A stretch of DNA of 64,000 nt, from contig NC_011740.1 in the NCBI RefSeq assembly GCF_000026225.1, forward strand, positions 3,844,001-3,908,000, given 5' to 3'. The position numbers and the translations under genes were made by a program. The notes beneath the pieces are model-generated. The model did no database searches, was not told where the DNA came from, and was given only the letters and a program-made list of their open reading frames with translations. The stretch comes from Escherichia fergusonii ATCC 35469. Lineage in GTDB: Bacteria; Pseudomonadota; Gammaproteobacteria; Enterobacterales; Enterobacteriaceae. The stretch's first letter is position 1. Every line of letters starts with the position of its first letter. This document shows, piece after piece, positions 51,813-60,180 of the stretch.

Positions 51813-52964
51813 ATGAAAAACAAATTACCGCCATTTATCGAGATTTACCGCGCTCTGATTGCCACACCATCGATTAGCGCAACGGAAGAAGCGCTCGATC
51901 AAAGTAATGCGGGTTTAATCACTCTACTGGCGGACTGGTTTAAAGATCTGGGCTTCAATGTGGAAGTACAGCCAGTACCCGGCACACGTAACAAATTCAA
52001 TATGCTGGCAAGTACCGGACAAGGCGCAGGCGGCTTGCTGCTGGCCGGTCATACCGATACCGTGCCATTTGATGATGGGCGTTGGACGCGCGATCCATTC
52101 ACCCTGACCGAGCATGACGGCAAGCTCTATGGTCTGGGTACGGCTGATATGAAAGGTTTCTTTGCGTTTATTCTTGATACGCTACGCGACGTTGACGTTA
52201 CGAAACTGAAAAAGCCGCTCTATATTCTGGCGACCGCCGACGAAGAAACCAGTATGGCGGGTGCACGTTACTTCTCGGAAACCACCTCCCTGCGTCCGGA
52301 TTGTGCCATTATCGGCGAGCCAACATCACTGCAACCTGTTCGAGCGCATAAAGGTCATATCTCCAACACGATTCGAGTAATGGGGCAGTCGGGGCACTCC
52401 AGTGATCCTGCTCGTGGTGTAAATGCTATTGAACTGATGCATGATGCCATCGGTCATATCCTGCAACTGCGTGACACTCTTAAAGAACGCTATCACTATG
52501 AGGCATTTACCGTGCCTTACCCCACGCTTAACCTTGGTCATATTCACGGCGGCGACGCAGCTAACCGTATCTGCGCTTGCTGTGAGTTGCATATGGATAT
52601 TCGCCCTTTACCGGGAATGACGCTCAACGATCTCAATGGGTTACTCAACGAAGCGCTGGCTCCAGTGAGTGAACGCTGGCCGGGTCGCCTGACGGTAGAA
52701 GAGTTGCATCCTCCTATTCCGGGTTATGAATGCCCGCCGGACCACCAACTGGTTGAAGTGGTTGAGAAATTACTCGGCACACATACCGAAGTAGTGAATT
52801 ACTGTACCGAAGCGCCTTTTATTCAAACGTTATGTCCGACGCTGGTGTTAGGACCGGGTTCAATCAACCAGGCCCATCAGCCTGATGAATATCTGGAGAC
52901 GCGTTTTATCAAGCCGACCCGTGAGCTGATCACTCAGGTTATTCACCATTTCTGCTGGCATTAA
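51813..52964 (+). CDS. argE: Acetylornithine deacetylase
   Basis: ArgE, 383 aa from MKNKLPPF, an M20 metallohydrolase that removes acetate from N-acetylornithine. The metal ligands are visible in [23 protein letters not shown] and [10 protein letters not shown]. It shows more substitutions from K-12 than its neighbours (for example [11 protein letters not shown]). It is divergent from argCBH and under the same ARG boxes. It is a distant relative of the M20D enzyme at 44374, but of another subfamily. Confidence 0.98.
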
Positions 52965-52987
52965 AAAAACGAGTGATGCCCAATTGT

Positions 52988-53053
52988 AGTCGGATAAGGC
53001 GGTCCAGCCGCAGTAATGTCGGATAAGATGTTGACGCATCTTATCCGACCTAC
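52988..53053. repeat. REP-type repeats between argE and ppc
   Basis: GTAGTCGGATAAGGCG at 52987 is followed by a perfect stem: GTCGGATAAGATG (53018-53030) with CATCTTATCCGAC (53037-53049), ending in CCTAC. This is the REP/BIME pattern of enterobacteria. The rest of the 345-base gap (53054-53309) is the ppc upstream region, with no gene seen. Confidence 0.85.
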
Positions 53054-53309
53054 TGTCATTCATATTTTGGTGATAATCGGAGCGTTTTTTTAACATTTCC
53101 ATAAGTTACGCTTATTTTATTCGTCGTGAATGAAATGGCGTAAATTCTTACTGTTCATTCATTTGCTGAAGCGATTTCGCAGCAATTGACGTTCCTGGTT
53201 TTACGTGGCTTTATAAAAGACGGCCTATAGCAAAGTCCTGGATTTTTCCTGCCGCTACGGCGTGAAAAGTACCGGACATATACAAAATAGATGGGGTGTC
53301 TGGGGTAAT

Positions 53310-55961
53310 ATGAACGAACAATATTCCGCGTTGCGTAGTAATGTCAGTATGCTCGGCAAAGTGCTGGGAGAAACCATTAAGGATGCGTTGGGAGAGCACA
53401 TTCTTGATCGCGTTGAAACAATTCGTAAGTTGTCCAAATCTTCACGCGCTGGCAATGACGCCGATCGCCAGGAGTTACTCACCACATTACAAAATTTATC
53501 GAACGACGAGCTATTGCCCGTCGCCCGCGCTTTTAGTCAGTTTTTGAATCTGGCTAATACTGCTGAGCAATACCACAGCATTTCGCCAAAAGGCGAGGCT
53601 GCCAGCAACCCGGAAGTGATTGCCCGCACCCTGCGTAAACTGAAAAATCAACCAGACCTCAGTGAAGCTACAATCAAAAAAGCTGTCGAATCACTGTCGC
53701 TGGAACTGGTCCTCACCGCACACCCGACTGAAATCACCCGTCGTACACTGATCCACAAAATGGTGGAAGTGAACACCTGTTTAAAGCAACTGGATAACAA
53801 AGATCTCGCTGATTACGAACGTAACCAATTGATGCGTCGTCTGCGTCAGTTAATCGCCCAGTCCTGGCATACGGATGAGATTCGAAAACAACGACCAAGC
53901 CCGGTAGATGAAGCCAAATGGGGCTTTGCAGTAGTGGAAAACAGCCTGTGGCAAGGTGTACCAAACTATCTGCGCGAGCTGAACGAACAACTGGAAGAAA
54001 ATCTTGGCTTTAAGCTGCCGGTAGATTTTGTTCCGGTCCGTTTTACTTCGTGGATGGGCGGCGACCGCGACGGCAACCCGAACGTAACCGCCGATATTAC
54101 CCGTCATGTGTTGTTGCTCAGCCGCTGGAAAGCAACCGATCTGTTCCTGAAAGATATTCAGGTGCTGGTCTCTGAACTGTCGATGGTTGAAGCAACCCCT
54201 GAACTGCTGGCGCTGGTTGGCGAAGAGGGCGCCGCAGAGCCGTATCGCTATCTGATGAAAAATCTGCGCTCCCGCCTTATGACTACTCAGGCCTGGCTGG
54301 AAGCACGTCTGAAAGGGCAAAAACTGCCGAAGCCGGAAGGTTTACTGACACAAAACGAAGAGCTTTGGGAACCACTTTATGCGTGTTACCAGTCGTTGCA
54401 GGCTTGCGGTATGGGCATTATTGCCAACGGCGATCTGCTCGACACTCTGCGCCGCGTAAAATGTTTCGGCGTACCGCTGGTACGTATTGATATCCGTCAG
54501 GAGAGCACCCGTCATACCGAAGCGCTGGGCGAACTGACCCGCTACCTCGGCATCGGCGACTACGAAAGCTGGTCAGAGGCCGACAAACAGGCGTTCCTGA
54601 TCCGCGAACTGAACTCCAAACGCCCCCTTCTGCCGCGTAACTGGCAACCGAGCGCCGAAACTCGCGAAGTACTTGATACCTGTCAGGTAATTGCTGAAGC
54701 ACCGCAAGGTTCCATTGCCGCCTACGTGATCTCGATGGCAAAAACGCCGTCCGACGTACTGGCTGTACACCTGCTGCTGAAAGAAGCGGGTATTGGGTTT
54801 GCGATGCCGGTTGCTCCGCTGTTTGAAACCCTTGATGACCTGAACAACGCCAACGATGTCATGACCCAGCTGCTGAATATCGACTGGTATCGCGGTCTGA
54901 TTCAGGGCAAACAGATGGTGATGATTGGCTATTCCGACTCAGCAAAAGATGCGGGCGTGATGGCGGCTTCCTGGGCGCAATATCAGGCACAGGATGCATT
55001 AATCAAAACCTGCGAAAAAGCGGGTATTGAACTGACGCTGTTTCACGGTCGCGGCGGTTCCATTGGTCGCGGCGGCGCACCTGCCCATGCGGCGCTGCTG
55101 TCACAACCACCAGGAAGCCTGAAAGGCGGCCTGCGCGTGACCGAACAGGGCGAGATGATCCGCTTCAAGTACGGTCTGCCTGAAATCACCGTTAGCAGCC
55201 TTTCGCTGTATACCGGGGCGATTCTGGAAGCCAACCTGCTGCCACCGCCAGAGCCGAAAGAGAGCTGGCGTCGCATTATGGATGAGCTTTCGGTTATCTC
55301 ATGCGATGTCTACCGCGGCTACGTGCGTGAAAACAAAGATTTTGTGCCTTACTTCCGCTCTGCCACGCCGGAGCAGGAACTCGGCAAACTACCGCTGGGT
55401 TCACGTCCGGCAAAACGTCGCCCGACCGGTGGCGTTGAGTCACTGCGCGCTATTCCGTGGATTTTTGCCTGGACACAAAACCGCCTGATGCTCCCCGCCT
55501 GGCTGGGCGCGGGTACGGCGCTACAAAAAGTGGTGGAAGATGGTAAACAGAGCGAGCTGGAAACCATGTGCCGCGACTGGCCTTTCTTCTCAACGCGTCT
55601 GGGAATGCTGGAGATGGTCTTCGCCAAAGCGGATCTGTGGCTGGCGGAATATTATGATCAGCGGCTGGTCGCAAAAGAGCTTTGGCCGTTAGGCAAAGAG
55701 CTACGCAATCTGCTGGAAGAAGATATTAAAGTGGTGCTGGCAATTGCTAACGACTCCCACCTGATGGCTGATCTGCCGTGGATTGCCGAGTCAATTCAGT
55801 TGCGTAATATCTACACCGACCCACTGAACGTACTACAGGCAGAGCTGCTGCACCGCTCACGTCTTACCGAACAAAACGGCAAAGAGCCTGATCCACGCGT
55901 TGAGCAAGCCCTGATGGTCACCATTGCCGGGGTTGCTGCTGGTATGCGTAACACAGGTTAA
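53310..55961 (+). CDS. ppc: Phosphoenolpyruvate carboxylase
   Basis: Ppc, 883 aa from MNEQYSAL. It carboxylates PEP to oxaloacetate, replenishing the TCA cycle; it is activated by acetyl-CoA and fructose bisphosphate and inhibited by aspartate. The catalytic His138 motif VLTAHPTE, the GDRDGNPNV loop, MIGYSDSAKDAG and FHGRGGSIGRGG (with the PEP-binding Arg) are present, and the C-terminus is RNTG. The start 16 codons into the open frame is the known one. Substitutions from K-12 are concentrated near the ends. Confidence 0.98.
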   Translation: MNEQYSALRSNVSMLGKVLGETIKDALGEHILDRVETIRKLSKSSRAGNDADRQELLTTLQNLSNDELLPVARAFSQFLNLANTAEQYHSISPKGEAASNPEVIARTLRKLKNQPDLSEATIKKAVESLSLELVLTAHPTEITRRTLIHKMVEVNTCLKQLDNKDLADYERNQLMRRLRQLIAQSWHTDEIRKQRPSPVDEAKWGFAVVENSLWQGVPNYLRELNEQLEENLGFKLPVDFVPVRFTSWMGGDRDGNPNVTADITRHVLLLSRWKATDLFLKDIQVLVSELSMVEATPELLALVGEEGAAEPYRYLMKNLRSRLMTTQAWLEARLKGQKLPKPEGLLTQNEELWEPLYACYQSLQACGMGIIANGDLLDTLRRVKCFGVPLVRIDIRQESTRHTEALGELTRYLGIGDYESWSEADKQAFLIRELNSKRPLLPRNWQPSAETREVLDTCQVIAEAPQGSIAAYVISMAKTPSDVLAVHLLLKEAGIGFAMPVAPLFETLDDLNNANDVMTQLLNIDWYRGLIQGKQMVMIGYSDSAKDAGVMAASWAQYQAQDALIKTCEKAGIELTLFHGRGGSIGRGGAPAHAALLSQPPGSLKGGLRVTEQGEMIRFKYGLPEITVSSLSLYTGAILEANLLPPPEPKESWRRIMDELSVISCDVYRGYVRENKDFVPYFRSATPEQELGKLPLGSRPAKRRPTGGVESLRAIPWIFAWTQNRLMLPAWLGAGTALQKVVEDGKQSELETMCRDWPFFSTRLGMLEMVFAKADLWLAEYYDQRLVAKELWPLGKELRNLLEEDIKVVLAIANDSHLMADLPWIAESIQLRNIYTDPLNVLQAELLHRSRLTEQNGKEPDPRVEQALMVTIAGVAAGMRNTG

Positions 55962-55976
55962 CAGCACTGCCTCTAT

Positions 55977-56004
55977 AAACCCTCGTGCAATCGCACGAGG
56001 GTTT
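55977..56004 (+). terminator. ppc terminator
   Basis: AAACCCTCGTGC pairs with GCACGAGGGTTT across an AATC loop, a 12-base perfect stem, 16 bases after ppc. The T-run is short. The rest of 56005-56157 is the eptC leader, with no gene seen. Confidence 0.85.
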
Positions 56005-56157
56005 CTTGAAATACTGCTGTCATATCCATGTAGTTTTCAATATATTTCTGTCTGCATTTTATTCAGCTTTTGGATATCTGTTGATGTACTCAGGTTTCAG
56101 ATCTCCTTAAGGTTATTTCGCTACTGTTGGCGTTATTTTTGAAGACAGGTTTCTATT

Positions 56158-57891
56158 ATGCATTCCACTCAACTCCAGGCTAAAGCCCCTTTTAGCTGGA
56201 AAGCCCTGGGCTGGGCATTACTCTATTTTTGGTTTTTCTCCACACTTCTTCAGGCCATCATTTATATCACCGGCTACAGCGGCACCACTGGTATCCGTGA
56301 CTCCCTGTTGTTCAGTTCCCTTTGGTTAATCCCCGTTTTTCTCTTCCCTAACAGAACAAAAATTATCGCTGCGGTGATTGGCGTAATGCTCTGGGCGGCC
56401 TCGCTGGCAGCACTCAGTTATTATGTGATTTATGGTCAGGAATTTTCGCAAAGCGTCCTGTTCGTCATGTTCGAAACCAACGCCAACGAAGCCAGCGAAT
56501 ATTTAAGCCAATATTTTAGTCTGAAGATTGTGCTGATTGCGCTGGCTTATACGGCGGTGGCAATCCTGCTCTGGACACGTCTGCGCCCGGTCTACATTCC
56601 TTCGCCCTGGCGTTATCTCATTTCGTTTGCCCTGCTTTACGGCTTGATCCTGCATCCGATCACCATGAACACCATCATCAAAGGCAAACCGATTGAAAAA
56701 ACGCTGGATAGTCTGGCATCGCGCATGGAACCCGCAGCACCATGGCAATTTATTACCGGCTACTACCAGTACCGCCAGCAACTTAACTCGCTGACCAAAT
56801 TACTCAACGAAAACAACGCGCTGCCGCCACTGGCTAATTTCAAAGATGAATCGGGTAACGAACCGCGCACCCTGGTACTGGTGATTGGCGAATCAACCCA
56901 GCGTGGCCGCATGAGCCTGTACGGTTATCCGCGTGAAACCACGCCGGAGCTGGATGCGCTGCATAAAACCGACCCGAATCTGAGCGTGTTCAATAACGTG
57001 GTCACATCGCGTCCGTATACCATTGAAATCCTGCAACAAGCGCTGACCTTTGCCAATGAAAAGAACCCGGATCTGTATCTGACGCAGCCGTCGCTGATGA
57101 ACATGATGAAACAGGCAGGTTATAAAACCTTCTGGATCACCAACCAGCAGACGATGACCGCCCGCAATACCATGCTGACGGTATTTTCGAAGCAGACCGA
57201 CAAGCAGTACTACATGAACCAGCAACGTACGCAGAGTGCGCGTGAATACGACACCAACGTGCTGAAGCCGTTCCAGGAGGTGCTGAAGGACCCTGCGCCG
57301 AAGAAACTGATCATCGTTCATCTGCTGGGTACGCATATCAAATACAAATACCGCTACCCGGAAAATCAGGGCAAGTTTGATGGCAATACCGATCATGTTC
57401 CGCCTGGATTAAGCGCAGAAGAGCTGGAGTCATATAACGATTATGATAACGCTAACCTGTATAACGATCATGTGGTTGCCAGCCTGATTAAAGACTTTAA
57501 AGCAGCAGACCCGAACGGTTTCCTGGTTTACTTCTCTGACCACGGTGAAGAGGTTTACGACACGCCACCGCACAAAACTCAGGGGCGTAATGAAGACAAT
57601 CCGACGCGCCACATGTACACCATTCCGTTCTTGCTGTGGACGTCAGAAAAATGGCAGGCCACGCATCCGCATGATTTCTCGCAGGATGTTGATCGGAAAT
57701 ACAGCCTGGCGGAACTGATCCACACCTGGTCAGATTTGGCAGGCTTATCTTACGACGGTTACGACCCAACCCGCTCGGTGGTAAACCCGCAGTTCAAAGA
57801 AACCACCCGCTGGATTGGTAACCCGTACAAGAAAAACGCGCTGATCGATTACGACACTCTGCCGTATGGCGATCAGGTGGGTAATCAGTAA
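56158..57891 (+). CDS. eptC: Phosphoethanolamine transferase (core lipopolysaccharide)
   Basis: EptC (CptA, YijP), 577 aa. It adds phosphoethanolamine to the first heptose of the LPS core. About five N-terminal membrane segments are followed by a periplasmic alkaline-phosphatase-like domain from about residue 225: the nucleophile Thr is in VLVIGESTQRGRMSLYGYPR, and other metal residues are in FSDHGEEVY and PPHKTQGRNEDNP. Differences from K-12 are concentrated in the membrane half. It stands alone between the ppc terminator and a BIME. Confidence 0.96.
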   Translation: MHSTQLQAKAPFSWKALGWALLYFWFFSTLLQAIIYITGYSGTTGIRDSLLFSSLWLIPVFLFPNRTKIIAAVIGVMLWAASLAALSYYVIYGQEFSQSVLFVMFETNANEASEYLSQYFSLKIVLIALAYTAVAILLWTRLRPVYIPSPWRYLISFALLYGLILHPITMNTIIKGKPIEKTLDSLASRMEPAAPWQFITGYYQYRQQLNSLTKLLNENNALPPLANFKDESGNEPRTLVLVIGESTQRGRMSLYGYPRETTPELDALHKTDPNLSVFNNVVTSRPYTIEILQQALTFANEKNPDLYLTQPSLMNMMKQAGYKTFWITNQQTMTARNTMLTVFSKQTDKQYYMNQQRTQSAREYDTNVLKPFQEVLKDPAPKKLIIVHLLGTHIKYKYRYPENQGKFDGNTDHVPPGLSAEELESYNDYDNANLYNDHVVASLIKDFKAADPNGFLVYFSDHGEEVYDTPPHKTQGRNEDNPTRHMYTIPFLLWTSEKWQATHPHDFSQDVDRKYSLAELIHTWSDLAGLSYDGYDPTRSVVNPQFKETTRWIGNPYKKNALIDYDTLPYGDQVGNQ

Positions 57892-57910
57892 TTATCAGCC
57901 TGGTGCTATT

Positions 57911-57999
57911 TGCCGGATGCGACGCCTGAATGAAGCGTCTTATCCGGCCTACAGATCGCGGCAGTAGGCCAGATAAGGCGTCTACGCCGCATCCGGCAA
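57911..57999. repeat. REP pair (BIME) between eptC and yijO
   Basis: Two inverted REP units: TGCCGGATGCGACGC...GCGTCTTATCCGGCCTAC (57911-57952) and GTAGGCCAGATAAGGCG...CGCCGCATCCGGCA (57964-57998). The paired orientation and spacing are those of an E. coli BIME. Such elements stabilise transcripts and can bind gyrase or IHF. Confidence 0.95.
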
Positions 58000-58120
58000 T
58001 ACAAGGCGACTGAAACCGCCGCAATGTTTACATCGAACTCCCATCAGGCCACACTTTTCAGGTGGCCTTTTTTCATAATGCCAGTTACTGTTTTCCCGTC
58101 TACATACCTAAGGGAATAAC

Positions 58121-58972
58121 ATGTATCACGACGTCAGCTATCTGCTCTCCCGCCTGATAAACGGCCCGCTGTCGCTGCGCCAGATTTACTTTGCCAGCAG
58201 CAACGGTCCGGCGCCCGATCTTGCGTATCAGGTCGATTTTCCACGGCTGGAAATAGTGCTGGAAGGTGAATTTGTTGATACCGGCGCTGGCGCAACGTTA
58301 GTTCCCGGCGATGTGCTGTACGTTCCCGCTGGCGGCTGGAATTTCCCACAATGGCAAGCCCCCGCGACCACCTTTAGCGTGCTGTTTGGCAAACAGCAAC
58401 TCGGTTTCAGCGTCGTGCAATGGGATGGCAAACAGTATCAAAATCTGGCGAAGCAACACGTCGCCCGACGCGGCCCGCGCATTGGTTCTTTTCTGCTACA
58501 AACGCTCAATGAAATGCAAATGCAGCCACAGGAGCAGCAAACAGCAAGGCTTATCGTCACCAGCCTGCTTAGCCACTGCCGCGATTTGCTCGGTAGCCAA
58601 ATACAGACCGCCTCACGTAGCCAGGCACTATTTGAAGCTATTCGCGATTATATCGACGAACACTATGCCACCGCGCTTACCCGCGAATCTGTCGCACAGG
58701 CGTTCTATATTTCGCCAAATTACCTCTCGCACCTGTTTCAAAAAACGGGGGCCATTGGATTTAACGAATACCTGAATCACACGCGACTGGAACACGCTAA
58801 GACGTTATTGAAAGGCTATGACCTGAAGGTAAAAGAAGTGGCGCACGCCTGCGGCTTTGTTGACAGCAACTACTTCTGCCGTCTGTTTCGTAAAAACACC
58901 GAACGCTCGCCGTCGGAATATCGTCGGCAATACCATAGCCAACTGACAGAAAAACCGACTACTCCAGAATAA
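58121..58972 (+). CDS. yijO: AraC-family transcriptional regulator YijO
   Basis: YijO, 283 aa, uncharacterised regulator. An N-terminal cupin-like region (about residues 30-85, LVPGDVLYVPAGGWNFPQW) precedes two helix-turn-helix motifs at the C-terminus (TALTRESVAQAFYISPNYLSHLF and LKVKEVAHACGFVDSNYFCRLF). The effector and targets are not known. The neighbouring frw-pfl genes are an obvious candidate by position only. It ends 14 bases inside the convergent frwD. Confidence 0.95.
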   Translation: MYHDVSYLLSRLINGPLSLRQIYFASSNGPAPDLAYQVDFPRLEIVLEGEFVDTGAGATLVPGDVLYVPAGGWNFPQWQAPATTFSVLFGKQQLGFSVVQWDGKQYQNLAKQHVARRGPRIGSFLLQTLNEMQMQPQEQQTARLIVTSLLSHCRDLLGSQIQTASRSQALFEAIRDYIDEHYATALTRESVAQAFYISPNYLSHLFQKTGAIGFNEYLNHTRLEHAKTLLKGYDLKVKEVAHACGFVDSNYFCRLFRKNTERSPSEYRRQYHSQLTEKPTTPE

Positions 58973-59300
58973 GATGGGTTTGCTGCGGCGCAGAAAGCAC
59001 TTTACGCACCGCGCTCATCACCCGCTGCGGCTCACGCAGGAACGCGTAGATGCTGCATTGCACGTAGCGGCAATGTTCAAATCGCTCAGCACCGGCAAGT
59101 TCAATATCCGTAATCAACAGCGCAACATCCGCCCGGCGGATATCCTCGTCCGCTAAACGATTCTCCGTTCCCAAAGCACCCTGAGTTTCAATGCTGACGC
59201 CCCACTTCTCTAACTGGCACAACTTTTCCAGCCGTTCCGCCGCCATATAAGTATGCGCCACGCCGCTTACGCAGGCGGTTACTGCCACCAGGTACGCCAT
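58959..59300 (-). CDS. frwD: PTS fructose-like enzyme IIB component 3
   Basis: FrwD, 113 aa, IIB domain. The phosphorylation Cys lies in VTACVSGVAHTYMAAERL near the N-terminus, as in FrwB. It would pass phosphate to a sugar moved by FrwC; the sugar is unknown. It is the last gene of frwC-frwB-pflD-pflC-frwD, one base after pflC, and overlaps yijO at its end. The window holds no IIA component. Confidence 0.95.
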   Translation of the reverse strand: MAYLVAVTACVSGVAHTYMAAERLEKLCQLEKWGVSIETQGALGTENRLADEDIRRADVALLITDIELAGAERFEHCRYVQCSIYAFLREPQRVMSAVRKVLSAPQQTHLILE

Positions 59301-59301
59301 T

Positions 59302-60180
59302 TTAACCTCCCACGGTAACCTGAAATCCGGCCCGTTCTGCCATTTCGCGCATCGTTGTCACATCGGCTGACGACGGCGCAGGCACCTCTTTCATCGACCA
59401 TGTTTTCCCCAGCAGGCGGTATTTCGGTTCGCCGTACTGGTGAAACGGTAACAGATGGATCTGCCTGATATTCAGCGGGATCAGTACGTCCAGCGCCTGC
59501 TGCATATTCTCCCGACTGAGCGTGAAACCAGGGATCAGCGGTAAACGCGGTATCACGTTGACACCCTCACTCACCAGCAAACGCAGGTTCTCCAGCACGC
59601 GCGGCAGGTTCATCTTCACCACATCCCGCGCCTGAGTTGCATCCATTATTTTTAAATCGAACAACACTTCATCGCACAATTTCGCCAGCGGTAACAGCTT
59701 GCTGGCTGGCGCGTCCCCGGCAGTTTCGATGGCGCATGACACGCCCCACAGACGAAGTCGCTGTAAAAAACGGGTAGCAAACTCCGCCTGCATTAACACT
59801 TCGCCGCCAGAAAGCGTGACGCCACCGCCGGACGCGCGAAAGAAAATGTCATCTTTCATCACTTCCCGCTCCAGCGCGTCAAGGCTGATATCACGACCAA
59901 TCCGTTCAAACGCGCCGGAGGGGCATTCATCCGCATCACGCAAACATTTTGCGCAGTGCAGGCATTTCGCCTCTCTGCGCACCGTCTGGATTTTGCCGGA
60001 GATCGACTCCGGATTAGCACACCACGGGCAAAGATGCGGGCAGCCTTTAAAAAAGACCTCCGTACGAATGCCCTCGCCGTCATTCAGTGAATAACGCTGA
60101 ATGTTGAAAATGCGCGCCACATCATCTCGGCGCGTTTCCACAACGTTACAGCTGATGCGCTGTCCGGCGGATGATGTCAT
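59302..60180 (-). CDS. pflC: Glycyl-radical enzyme activating enzyme PflC
   Basis: PflC, 292 aa, a radical SAM activase. The motif C-x3-C-x2-C is seen as CPHLCPWCANPES. An extra ferredoxin-like Cys cluster follows (CLHCAKC and DADECPSGAF), as in activases of dehydratase-type glycyl-radical enzymes and unlike the short PflA. It should make the glycyl radical on PflD. Its start lies inside the end of pflD (35-base overlap), so expression is coupled. One change from K-12 is GEGIRTEVFF. Confidence 0.96.
   Translation of the reverse strand: MTSSAGQRISCNVVETRRDDVARIFNIQRYSLNDGEGIRTEVFFKGCPHLCPWCANPESISGKIQTVRREAKCLHCAKCLRDADECPSGAFERIGRDISLDALEREVMKDDIFFRASGGGVTLSGGEVLMQAEFATRFLQRLRLWGVSCAIETAGDAPASKLLPLAKLCDEVLFDLKIMDATQARDVVKMNLPRVLENLRLLVSEGVNVIPRLPLIPGFTLSRENMQQALDVLIPLNIRQIHLLPFHQYGEPKYRLLGKTWSMKEVPAPSSADVTTMREMAERAGFQVTVGG

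Noticed and set aside
52988..53053. A CRISPR array near argE-ppc or eptC-yijO
   Set aside because: The repeats are paired REP units of unequal spacing, not regularly spaced direct repeats, and no cas gene is present.
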